This document shows positions 22,395 through 31,520 of a stretch of 64,000 bases of DNA, piece by piece; position 1 is the first letter of the stretch; each line of letters begins with the position of its first letter. A model generated the notes under the pieces. The model saw nothing but the letters and a program-made list of their open reading frames with translations. It was not told the DNA's origin and ran no database searches. The translations under genes were made by a program, and so were the position numbers. This DNA comes from Rhipicephalus microplus (lineage: Eukaryota > Arthropoda > Arachnida > Ixodida > Ixodidae), in NCBI RefSeq assembly GCF_043290135.1, contig NC_134701.1, forward strand, positions 31,833,501 through 31,897,500, in the 5' to 3' direction.

Positions 22395-22860
22395 TAAGTT
22401 TAGGACTGAGTATGTGCAGCAAGTAGCAGCAAGCGGCCGGACTGTGGTGAGCGTTTGGAGATGCATCAGCCGTGATGGCCTCGGACCCCTCGTGTGCAAA
22501 CAAGAGGCTTTCCCAGCAGACAAATACATTCATATCCTGGACACCATCACCCTCCCACATATCACTAGTCACGTCACACCACAGCGTGGCTGCATTTGTC
22601 AGCATGATCCCTCGCCAGTGCACATTGCAAAAAGGTCGATTACTAGATAGCGCAGCGTGCAGTGTCGGTCCTCATGTGGCCCCCACAGTCTTCTGATTTG
22701 AATATTATAAAAATGCGAGGGGAAGGATGAAGGAGTCACTGTCTCGCCTAAATCCTCAGGGAAAATCTGCAGATGGCGTCTGGGCGGTGGTGAACGAGGA
22801 GTGGGAGCGCCTTAAGTGTGACTCATTCTTCACAGAAGCATTTACAGGTCTCTACCTGAC
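22395..22860 (+). pseudogene. Tc1-like transposase, C-terminal part
   Basis: RTEYVQQVAASGRTVVSVW and ISRDGLGPLV give the strand around the second catalytic Asp region. QHDPSPVH is a degraded QHDNAPxH block. After a stop-containing joint, MKESLSRLNPQGKSADGVWA and EEWERLKCDSFF form the C-terminal helices. Family knowledge places the missing DLNIIENxW box at about 22690, where the sequence reads TTTGAATATTATAAAAATG. The minus-strand LINE tail (TTG repeats) begins immediately after, at 22861. Confidence 0.75.
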
Positions 22861-23123
22861 TGTTGTTGTTGTTGTTGTTCACCTAATGTTAGTGGCGCAT
22901 ACCCACTACGGGGGATTGGCCAAGAATCGAGTGGTTTTAAAAATTATTGTCCAGATTTGGAATAATGGAGGGATAACAGAAAGATTACAGATAGCCTAGG
23001 AAAGTGTGGTGCATAATGTAATGCATACAAATATTTACATAATCGAATTTATTCTTAGAATAGAGCAATAATCTGATTTTATATGTATATAATTATGTGG
23101 ACATGTTAGGATAATAAAATTGG

Positions 23124-24278
23124 TTAATTAGTCAACCTATTAGTTTCATCAATATAGTCCCGGACGGCCGCACATACTGTCGCATTAGAGAAACCAGAAA
23201 TGGAAGCTTTATAAGACGAAATGACAGGCACAGTTAAGTCCATAGCAATACCACGTAAAGCTATTTTTAAAAGGGTTTTTCGTAATGTGTTAAACCACCT
23301 GCAGGTCAAAAAGAAATGATCTATTGTTTCCAGTTCATCACAGAATGCGCACAGTCGCTTAGGTGCTTGAGCAGACCTGTGTTTATAGAAATTCAGATTT
23401 GGCACCCGGCAACACAGCCTTGTGATAGCTACTTCTTGTTTTCGAGTGCGGCAAAAATCTCTTCGCCAGGGATATAATAAATGGCAATATTTTGTAGAGT
23501 TCGTTAGTGCTGAACCTTTAAAGACTTCCATAAGCGTACGTCTGGGGAATCGAGCAGCAGCCACATAAGCGAACGAAAGAAAGAGCGGTAGAATTGGTTC
23601 GCTGATTGACGACTTAGCTAAGGAATCGGCTATTTCATTTAGAAACAAACCTTTATATCCAGGCACCCAAACTAATCGTACTTTTCTCAAATGTGCAGGT
23701 ACTAGTGCACGGAACGCCTTTGTTACGTGATTATCAGCACCAACAGAAAGTGCTGCACAGAGAGATAGGGAATCTGTTATTATGACAGCTGATGTAATTG
23801 CTGTACCTAACTTGTGTAAGGCGAGCACTACTGCCAGAAACTCAGCCACAAAAACGGGTATGAAATCGGGTAGTCGAAGGGAATAAATCGAATTTATTAT
23901 CGGGCTGAAAATACCAACCACCCCTGACTTTTCGTCATATTGTGAAGCGTCAATAGCAATAATAACATTCGTTGTAATATAGCGCAGGTGCTCTTGTAGT
24001 AAACCATCCAAGATATTATGGGGAAGTAATTTGGCATTATTAGGAAAAATGTCGGCGAATTGAATTTCCACCGGGGCTGAATTATCCCGACTCGGCATGA
24101 TGTCGCATATACGTACGTTTAGAGGCTCCAGTAAATTTTGCAGAAATATAACTTGTGGGGTGTGAAATCGCGGCCATCTAGGAGCAAAAAATGATTCCAG
24201 GGTGGAAATAAAGGCTGTTTCTGAATCCGGTACATGAACCGGTACATGTCCGGTACATGAACGAAGCAGCACCTCCAC
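23124..24278 (-). pseudogene. RNase H and C-terminal zinc region of the I-like LINE
   Basis: An open frame of 384 codons. VIIAIDASQYDEKSGVVGIF is the first RNase H strand with its catalytic Asp, VAEFLAVVLALHKL carries the Glu helix, ITDSLSLCAAL the second Asp and LVWVPGYKGLFLNEIADSLA the terminal block, where His of the usual PGH is Tyr and the final Asp is kept. The C-terminal KRLCAFCDELETIDHFFLTC is the C-C-H-C zinc motif of this LINE group. The first about 40 codons are not LINE-like and read LTR-flanking sequence. The frame is long but has no start of its own. Confidence 0.8.
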
Positions 24279-24282
24279 CAGA

Positions 24283-24320
24283 TGTCACGGGGTCGTGACG
24301 TGGCCGAAGACAGGAGACTT
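24283..24320 (-). repeat. Inverted 38-bp LTR end of gypsy E type with adjoining primer-binding site
   Basis: These 38 bases are the reverse complement of 27683-27720, with one difference: TGTCACGGGG against the terminal CCCTGTGACA. On the minus strand they are followed by CTGGTGGAGGTGCTG, the same primer-binding-site signature as the other gypsy elements. The left end of gypsy E is therefore the 5' terminus of a minus-oriented LTR, not the expected plus-oriented one. Confidence 0.75.
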
Positions 24321-24429
24321 GTGAACAAAGGAACAACAAAGAAAACATGTGAACAAAGGAACAACGGTCACATACATAGAAGAAATTGTCGAAGCCACCA
24401 GTGCATTCGCCCTCGCCGATTCTGCGGAA

Positions 24430-27184
24430 CGTGCTCAGAAGAACCAAGCCCCTCCCACAGCTTTCGACGTCAATCCCAGACTTCCGAACGATAAGCACGA
24501 ACAGCTCAAGGCCCTGCTTCTGCAATAAGAAGATTGCTTTTCGTCGTCATCAAAAATTCGGCAGACCCCAATCACGAAACATCGCATCATAACCGAAGAA
24601 AATGCCAGACCACTCCGTCAGAGTCCGTACAGGGTTTCGACGCGAGAACGTGAGGCCATGAAAAGACAGGTTGATGAAATGCTGCGGGATGACATTATCC
24701 AGCCGGCCAAAAGTCCATGGGCATCCCCCGTGGTGTTAGTGAAGAAAAAGGATGGGACCCTACGTTTCTGCGTCGATTATCGCCGCCTGAACAAAATCAC
24801 AAGAAAGGACGTGTATCCACTCCCACGAAAAGACGACGCACTTGATCGGCTCCATAACGCCAAGTACTTTTCGTCAATGGACCTCAAGACTGGCTGTTGG
24901 CCAATCGAAGTCGACGAAAGAGACCGAGAGAAGACGGCGTTTATAACACCGGACGGCCTCTTCGAGTTTAAGGTGATGCCCTTCGGCCTTTGCTCAGCGC
25001 CTGCAACTTTTCAACGCGTTATGGATACAGTACTGGCAGGATTGAAGAGGCAGACTTGCCTTGTGTACTTGGACGACGTCGTCGTGTTTTCCTCGAGTTT
25101 CGACGAGCATCTTCGGCGCCTTGAAGCTGTACTTCAAGCCATCAAGACTTCCGGGCTCACACTGAAGCCAGAAATGTGCAGATTTGCGTATGAGGAGCTC
25201 TTGTTTCTGGGGCACGTTATCAGCAAGTCTGGAGTTCGTCCTGATCCACGGAAAACAGCCGCCATCGCCGACTTCCCGCCACCCACTGACAAGAAAGCCG
25301 TGCGCCGATTTCTGGGCCTGTGCGCCTATTATAGGCGATTCGTGAAAAACTTCGCCCGCATCGCCGATCCTCTAACTAACCTTACCAAGGCCGACGTGGA
25401 TGGAGTTCAAGTGGGAAACGCCACAGGAACACGCTTTCCAGGAGCTTAAACATCGCCTCCAGACGCCTTCGTTACTTGCCCATTCCGACGAATTCGCCGA
25501 GACAGAAATACATACTGACGCAAGCAGCGTAGGTCTCGGTGCCGTTCTTGTGCAGAGGACTGACGGACTTGAAAGGGTTTTTAGTTACGCCAGCCGATCG
25601 CTATCCAAAGCAGAAGCAAATTATTCCACAACAGAAAAGGAGTGCCTCGCCATCATCTGGGCTATGTCGAAATTTCGCCCCTACCTCTACGGCAGGCCCT
25701 TCAAAGTTGTGAGCGACCACCACGCCTTGTGTTGGCTAGCCACCTTGAAGGACCCTTCTGGTCGCCTCGCACGATGGAGCCTGAGACTTCAAGAATATGA
25801 CATTACTGTCATTTACAAGTCCGGCAAAAAACACTCCGACGCCGACTGTCTCTCTCGTGCGCCTGTCGACCAACCGCTACCCGACGACCCGGATGACGAC
25901 TACTTCTTGGGAACGATAACTACCGACGACTTCGCTGAACGACAGCGGGCCGACTCGGAACTTAAGGCCCTAATAGAATACCTCGAAGGCAGGACCGCCG
26001 AAGTCCCGAAGGTATTCAAGCGCGCACTTGCGTCCTTTCTACGAAACGGTCTTCTACAAAAGAAAAACATTTCACTGCTTCGAGCTAAGTACCTCCTTGT
26101 GGTGCCTTCAGCTCTGCGACCAGAACTCCTGCAGGCCCTGCACGACGATCCGACGGCAGGGCACCTCGGTGTTTCTCGAACGCTCGCGAGGATACAAGAA
26201 AGGTACTACTGGCCACGTCTTACCACTGACGTCACTCGTTATGTGAGGACATGCCCGGAGTTTCAGCGACGCAAGACACCGCCGACAAGGCCAGCGGGAC
26301 TTCTGCAGCCAATTGATCCACCTTGCCGACCTTTCCAGCAGATTGGTATGGACCTACTGGGGCCGTTCCCGACGTCGGCTTTTGGAAACAAGTGGATCGT
26401 GGTAGCTACCGACTACCTCACCCGCTACGCCGAGACAAAAGCCCTGCCAAAAAACAGTGCATCCGAGGTAGCTAAGTTCTTCGTCGAAAATATCGTCCTA
26501 CGTCACGGCGCCCCAGAGGTCCTTATCACCGACAGAGGAACGGCATTCACTGCCGACTTAACTCAAGCGATCTTGGCATACAGCCAAACAAACCACTGGA
26601 CGACAGCGTACCACCCACAGACCAACGGCCTCACCGAGCGGCTTAACAAGACGATCGCCGACATGCTGTCAATGTACGTCGATGTCGAACACAAGACGTG
26701 GGACGCCATTCTTCCGTATGTGACCTTCGCATACAACACGGCGGTGCAGGAGACGACGCAGATATCTCCATACAAATTGGTCTACAGAAAGAGCCCGGCA
26801 ACGACGCTCGATGCCATGTTACCCAACGTCACCGACGAAAAAAGCCTCGATGTGAGCGAGTACCTTCAACGTGCCGAAGAAGCCCGACAACTTGCGCGTC
26901 TCAGTATCAAGAATCAACAGACGACAGACAGCCACCGTTACAACCTTCGACGACGCTTCGTGGAATACCAGCCCGGTGAACGTGTTTGGGTGTGGACGCC
27001 GATACGCCGACGTGGACTAAGTGAAAAGCTACTGCGACGCTACTTCGGACCGTACAGGGTGGTTCGACGTCTCGGCCAACTTGATTACGAGGTTGTCCCC
27101 GACGGAATCACGAACTCTCAACGACGCCGATCGCGACCTGAAGTCGTGCATGTCGCACGCCTCAAGCCGTTTCATGCGCCTTAA
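24430..27184 (+). pseudogene. Gypsy E RT-RNase H-integrase
   Basis: The RT (frame 24658-25449) contains [38 protein letters not shown] and VYLDDVVVFS with both Asp residues. The frame moves by one near 25395-25400 into a 594-codon frame. This holds RNase H ([37 protein letters not shown]) and integrase: HLGVSRTLARI with CPEFQRR, where the second Cys of the HHCC finger is Phe, then ATDYLTRYAET, ITDRGTAFTA and NGLTERLNKT (D, D, E). A C-terminal GERVWVWTP block precedes the stop TAA at 27182. An in-frame TAA near 24523 precedes RT. Confidence 0.9.
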
Positions 27185-27313
27185 CAAACTGAAACAGTGT
27201 TTTTTTGTATTATTGTTTCATCGTAATTTATTAATTGTACTTTTTTGCATTATTATTGTACCTTCATCTTTAGTTAAAGCATCGGGACGATGCCTTTTTT
27301 CAGAGGGAGGCAA

Positions 27314-27720
27314 TGCCACGTTCCATTTCCCAAGTTTTCGTTATCGTCCCAAAACAGCACACGATTCTCAGCGCAAACTGCGCCTGCAGTTTTCCAGAAG
27401 GTTCCGGACTGTAGTAGATCATTTCGATAAGAGCACGCCCACTGTGCGAACGGTACAGATTGTTCTGGAACCTACGCCACCGCCAGCGATAACGCTAGAA
27501 CATTCGACGGCAAGAGTATAAATGCCGACGCGCTTCGCCGCTTGTCAGTTGTTGACCGAAGGCCGACGCTCCGTTCGCCGCTATCAGTCCGAGACTACTA
27601 TCTGTGCGAGACTGCTGCTGTAATTGGACTTTCCTTTTACCGGGCACAGGTTCGCCCAAATAAACAGTTAAATTCCAATACGAAGTCTCCTGTCTTCGGC
27701 CACGTCACGACCCTGTGACA
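27314..27720 (+). repeat. Gypsy E 3' LTR
   Basis: It starts TGCCACGTTCC after the purine-rich GAGGGAGGCAA and ends CCCTGTGACA. Inside are a TATA-like TATAAAT (27517-27523) and AATAAA (27659-27664), the layout of a pol II promoter and polyadenylation unit. LINE coding sequence resumes at 27721. The length of 407 bp is inferred from TG/CA ends and the tract, because no full 5' copy exists for comparison. Confidence 0.7.
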
Positions 27721-28507
27721 ATATATTCGATATGAGGTCGCCAGTTAAGCGATGTGTGATAAATTACTCCAAGGTATTCAACAGATTCCACCTGTGGTAT
27801 ATCCTCATGATTGTAAGACAGAGAGATGTTCACAGGGTATTGCAGCGGGAAAACAAGGAGGGCACATTTACTCGGATTAAGTAGAAAGCAGTTGCCATCG
27901 AGCCAGCTCTCCAATATATTAAGGTAAGTCTGCAGCCATTCATATAAGGTCTGAATGTTATCTGCCATTGCGAAAAATGCGATATCGTCTGCATAAACAT
28001 ACATTGTTATATCCTGTTTACGTGGAATGGTGCTTATTAGTAAATTAAACAGCACCAGGGAAAGCACCGAGCCTTGCGGTATCCCCTTCGTTTGGGTATG
28101 AGTAGATGATGAAAACCCATATTTAAAACGATAAAATTTCCTGTCTGCAAGAAAATTGTGATGGTTGCTGTTAGTTGCCGAATCCAGAACAGCCCATGAC
28201 AAAACCTTGATTGCATTGGAGCAAAATGTTAAATCCAATACTGAGCTAGTCTGACCTCGGACAAATGCTACATGACCTTTATTCAGACACGAGAGGTTGT
28301 GATCAATAGTGCATTCCCACAGTCGCCCACCACAAGAATCTGTCCTTATACCCCAAGACAAATGATGTGAATTAAAGTCTCCTGTGAGTACAATTTCCTT
28401 TCTACATGCTACCAAAACGCTGTCAAGATAACGCGTACTTTGCACACCGGAAGAAAAGCAACAATTTACAATTAAAAAAGGGTGGTATCCGGGGAGACAC
28501 AAGTCTA
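27721..28507 (-). pseudogene. I-like LINE endonuclease end fused to RT core
   Basis: The minus frame opens with endonuclease sequence: LTGDFNSHHLSWG carries the GDFN box, followed by SSVLDLTFCS. It then switches without the usual several hundred residues to RT: GIPQGSVLSLVLFNLLI (motif B) and YVYADDIAFFA (YADD box), ending in VEYLGVIYHTSLNWRPHI. The deletion joined the two domains in frame, which keeps a 268-codon frame open. This product would lack RT motif A and be inactive. Confidence 0.8.
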
Positions 28508-28513
28508 CCATAT

Positions 28514-28816
28514 TTACTCGATTCTACTGCGCCCTCGATTGTAACGCCCACCCAATTTCCACGACGAAAAAAAAAAAAAAACATAAGACATCGATTGCAA
28601 CGCGCACCCATTTTTCTCGCTGGCCCGCACGATCCCATCACTTGAAAAAACAACTCTTTTCGGAAGCGTCTTCCATTTAAATATGAGGTACGGGCGAAGC
28701 TTGTGCCCATCTGACGTGTAACAGAGCATTGCCGTCACTGTAGTTTTACCGTGGACCGATGTCAGCACGCGAACTTGCTTTGCCCCCTTCTTCTCGACGG
28801 TTGTGGTGCCAGGCAT
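28514..28816 (-). pseudogene. Pogo-type DDE domain, first part only
   Basis: KKGAKQVRVLTSVHGKTTVT and HKLRPYLIFKWKTLPK match the strand region after the first catalytic Asp of pogo/Tigger transposases; copy 2 retains DQTPLYFDM upstream. The protein then runs into VRASEKNG and a poly-Phe tail translated from an A-run (28564-28578). The second Asp and the last acidic residue are absent, so it cannot be catalytic. Confidence 0.7.
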
Positions 28817-28981
28817 GTCGAAGTAAAGAGGCGTCTGATCGTCATTCCCGATTTACCCAAGCAGGTAGCCGTTGTTGTGCCGCAAGTTTAGGAAGAACCT
28901 CTGAAAACTGTGAAGCTTTTCATTGTACTCCTCAGCAAAACTTTTCGCATATGCCCATTCCCCTTCGGAGGCAAAAGCCTT

Positions 28982-29353
28982 TTAAGTTAGCCAGCACCTG
29001 CTCGCTTTAAACTGGCTCCGCATTAGACCTTTTTCTAAGGCTAATTGCATAGCCCGCACTTGGAGCAGTTTTGTCGTCACGGGCCGCTGTGCCGCTCGAT
29101 GTTCAAGCACATACTCGCCGAGCAGCTCTTTAATTTGCGAAAACCGAACCTGCTGTGGTCCACTGAAGCCTTTGCGTAAAGCTCTGCTGTCGACAATCTT
29201 CTGCTTTTGTTTACGCCAGTGCCGCATGCACGTTTCGGGAACTCCGAACAACCGCGATGCGGCCTGATTTCCGTCCCTTTCTGCACATGCGATGACTTTT
29301 CTTTTAAAAGCGGCATCGTGGTGCACTCGAGTTTTTGGAGTCGGCCCTTCCAT
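28982..29353 (-). pseudogene. Pogo/CENP-B-type transposase N-terminal DNA-binding region
   Basis: 123 residues beginning MEGPTPKTRVHHDAAFKRKV. The stretch KVIACAERDGNQAASRLFGV followed by PETCMRHWRKQK fits the first helix-turn-helix (psq type). SQIKELLGEYVLEHRAAQRP with TTKLLQVRAMQLALEKGL fits the CENP-B second helix-turn-helix. These bind the terminal repeats in autonomous elements. The frame ends at a TAA just after SRCWLT; copy 2 reads on a little further there. In the expected position a DDE domain follows in another frame. Confidence 0.75.
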
Positions 29354-29606
29354 GCCGTCGATGCTAATGCACTACAAGATGACGAACTCCTCAGCACACG
29401 TACGAAGTGCTGCACATGGGAAACACATAGGCAGAAATCGCTGACGCGCCATGCCGACGCACGTAGGGGGCGGCCATTTTGGAAATGTCGATGGCAATAG
29501 AATGACCGTATTCATTTTTTTTTCGTACTCGATTCTAACGCGCATTCGATTTATGAACTCGCTTAATCGGAAGAAAGGTGCGCATTAGATTTGAGTAATT
29601 ACAGTA

Positions 29607-29910
29607 ATGCTAATATTTCGCAATCAGATTCTAACATTCTGAAAAAAATTTTTGCCCTATGGCATAATTCACTTGATACAAGGATCATTAAACCACCACC
29701 ACGTGATGGGCGATCTAATCGAAAAGAGCAAAAACCTGCAAAATAGAAATTTTCATCTGGTGTGAGCCAAGTTTCTTGGAGAATTGTAATATCAAGATTA
29801 AAATTATTGCAAAAGTAATCTATGTCGTTTGAGGCTGAGAATATAGAACAGCAGTTCCACTGTAGTACCCTCAACTGACCTATGATGTTAGGCGCACCCC
29901 AGAGCCTCAT
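29607..29910 (-). pseudogene. I-like LINE endonuclease, N-terminal part
   Basis: LRVLQWNCCSIFSASNDI starts the apurinic-type endonuclease with its N-terminal Asn, and ITILQETWLTPDENF contains the catalytic QE-T motif. GGGLMILVS follows. The frame runs into the pogo-like element at 29604 and continues beyond it at 28507. It begins about 90 bases downstream of ORF1. Confidence 0.8.
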
Positions 29911-30002
29911 GTCGCGCCCTTGTTAGCTTCTTCACGCGAAATAGCCGATTCATTCCGTTTAGATTTGGACTTGAGATTGGTGAAGATAGGGGATCTGGTA
30001 CG

Positions 30003-31199
30003 TTAATTAGTTCGTATATCGAGTTCCATATCTGTAGCAGCACTTGTGCTGGGCTGAGGCGTATGGCAGTCCAAGTGCACCTGTGTTCCCGACTGCTTAG
30101 CCTTGACTGCAGATGCAGATAGTTCGTCCAACACTACATTGCGTAGCTGTGTGACATCGATGGTAATGTCCGATACTGCAGGTTCTGTACTAGTCTGTAG
30201 TGTTTGTCCAATCTGACTTGAAAAAATTTGCACCAAACAGTCGGAAAGGTTAAATATGAGTTTATCCATTGCCTTACTCACTGCCTTTTCCACAGCAGTT
30301 TCAATAGCCTGCGATAGGTTTGAGTCCATACTGGAAGTGCAGCGCGCTGTAATACCAGAGTATCCAAAAGCCTTGTCTCTAACTATGTCAATGGCTTCCC
30401 TTCGAGAACGGCAGCGGCGGTCAATAACTTCTAGGATTTGAACCTCCCGGGAACGAGCGGAACAGTCAGAGTTGTCGGCGCAGTGACTCCCCCCACAGAG
30501 ACAACACTTTTCCGCTGTTGCAGTACACTTGCTTGAAGAATGGCTCTCTCCGCAGGTGCTACAACGAACGTTAGATTTACATCCTCCCGCACTGTGGCCG
30601 AATCTCCAGCAGTTCTTGCACTGAATCGAACGAGAAGCAAGGGGCTCTACTCGGAAGATCAATGGCCATAATTTTATTTCCGACGGACATTTTGTGCCCA
30701 CAAATGTCGCAATGACAGATTCGGTTGGTACCCTCTCTTTGTCGCCTAGGCGATTACACCGGTAAATTGAAATTACACCTACTCCAGAGAGCCCGTCTAG
30801 GGTCTCAGCTGGACTCAGCTTGGAGTCGACTCCCCGTACAAGGCCTTTGGTACATGTAAGGTGAGGCAGAATAAAAGCACTCACCGGGGTAGCAGCAAAG
30901 GAGGTGCATTTGAGAAGATCCTGCACGCAGGTCTGATACGGCGACCTACACACGATACCTCCTCGCCCAAATGGGCGCACATCTGTGATGGTCTGGAAAT
31001 GGTTTGAAGATGTTTCAGGTTCCTTTTGGACCACCTGAGAGTTTGTAAGTCTGATAAAGCCTCCATTTGTAGGTACCAGTGCCACGGGCATGCTGTCGAT
31101 ACCACTGCAGAAAAAGCAGTCTAGTGGCAATTCATTAGACGGAGGGGATGCTGACCAGGCGGATTGCGCCTGGCCGGGAGAAGTAGTCGTCATGAGCAC
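30003..31199 (-). CDS. I-like LINE ORF1 (gag-like nucleic-acid chaperone)
   Basis: An intact 398-codon minus-strand frame, the only undamaged long one of this element. Three zinc knuckles lie near residues 195-250: CKNCWRFGHSAGGC, CSTCGESHSSSKC and CCLCGGSHCADNSDC, the usual C-C-H-C array for binding the element's RNA. The N-terminal part has a putative RNA-recognition-like fold region (GGIVCRSPYQTCVQDLLKC, then KLSPAETLDGL). The C-terminal half is acidic and Ser/Thr-rich. The start at 31199 is the first Met. Whether it is expressed is unknown; ORF2 is destroyed. Confidence 0.8.
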   Translation of the reverse strand: MLMTTTSPGQAQSAWSASPPSNELPLDCFFCSGIDSMPVALVPTNGGFIRLTNSQVVQKEPETSSNHFQTITDVRPFGRGGIVCRSPYQTCVQDLLKCTSFAATPVSAFILPHLTCTKGLVRGVDSKLSPAETLDGLSGVGVISIYRCNRLGDKERVPTESVIATFVGTKCPSEIKLWPLIFRVEPLASRSIQCKNCWRFGHSAGGCKSNVRCSTCGESHSSSKCTATAEKCCLCGGSHCADNSDCSARSREVQILEVIDRRCRSRREAIDIVRDKAFGYSGITARCTSSMDSNLSQAIETAVEKAVSKAMDKLIFNLSDCLVQIFSSQIGQTLQTSTEPAVSDITIDVTQLRNVVLDELSASAVKAKQSGTQVHLDCHTPQPSTSAATDMELDIRTN

Positions 31200-31260
31200 T
31201 AGAGATATGGTTAGACTCAGAAACAGATAAACTATAGAATCGGACTCTAAGACAGAAAGT

Positions 31261-31520
31261 TAAAACTACTCAATCCTCAGCCAAGAACACCCCAGCAGGT
31301 TGAGCACGGGCAAGCTTGAAGGCGAGACTAGAACGGTCTTGCGAAGGATCTCGCCACGAAGCTATAGACCATAGAGACACACGTCTGCTGAAAGCAGCAA
31401 CCGCCAATGGCTTCTTCAACTGAACAGAAGCTGTCACAGCACAGCGTGGCTGCATTTGTCAGTATGATCATGTGTCATGATCTGATCATGATCTGACTGG
31501 ATGAAGGCCGTAGTCGACGC
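31261..31520. other. LINE 5' flank with a short Tc1-like match
   Basis: 31261-31435 is probably the 5' UTR of the minus-strand LINE. At 31439-31466, CAGCGTGGCTGCATTTGTCA repeats the Tc1 sequence found at 22583-22602, so Tc1 debris lies at both ends of the LINE. Confidence 0.45.

Larger units (their letters stand above)
24321..27720 (+). mobile_element. Gypsy E: pol with 3' LTR, no gag, inserted in the I-like LINE
   Basis: From about 24430 the plus strand is continuous with gypsy pol (the KHRIITEE block just before RT at 24565) through integrase at 27184, then a spacer and a 407-bp 3' LTR. The gag, protease and proper 5' LTR are lacking; the left 150 bases are unassigned. It has the best-preserved pol of the window: a single frameshift near 25400 and one substitution in the integrase finger. 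It occupies the gap between RT and RNase H of the minus-strand LINE. Confidence 0.85.
28508..29604 (-). mobile_element. Pogo-like (Tigger/CENP-B type) transposon, internally deleted, copy 1
   Basis: TA dinucleotides (28506-28507 and 29605-29606) flank inverted ends: C(C)ATATTTACTCGATTCTAC on the left and the complement CTGTAATTACTCAAATCTAA on the right. LINE endonuclease sequence is continuous on both sides, proving insertion. The minus strand encodes a CENP-B/pogo-like N-terminus (28982-29353) and the start of the DDE domain (28514-28816), but the rest of the DDE domain is missing. The 1,097-bp element is therefore non-autonomous. A close relative lies at 63061-64000. Confidence 0.8.
22862..31260 (-). 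mobile_element. I-like non-LTR retrotransposon (minus), interrupted by gypsy E and a pogo-like element
   Basis: On the minus strand the order is ORF1 gag-like protein (31199-30003), endonuclease (29910-29607 and 28507-28250), RT (28150-27721), RNase H (24278-23124) and a 3' UTR ending in repeated CAA units (TTG repeats at 22861-22878 on the plus strand). Two insertions cut it: a pogo-like element at 28508-29604 and gypsy E at about 24283-27720. Between endonuclease and RT, and between RT and RNase H, coding sequence is also missing. The gag with zinc knuckles and the RNase H domain point to the I group. Confidence 0.8.

Noticed and set aside
28563..28578. Poly-A tail marking a retrocopy
   Set aside because: The A-run lies inside the pogo-like element at the same place as in copy 2 and is part of that family's structure.
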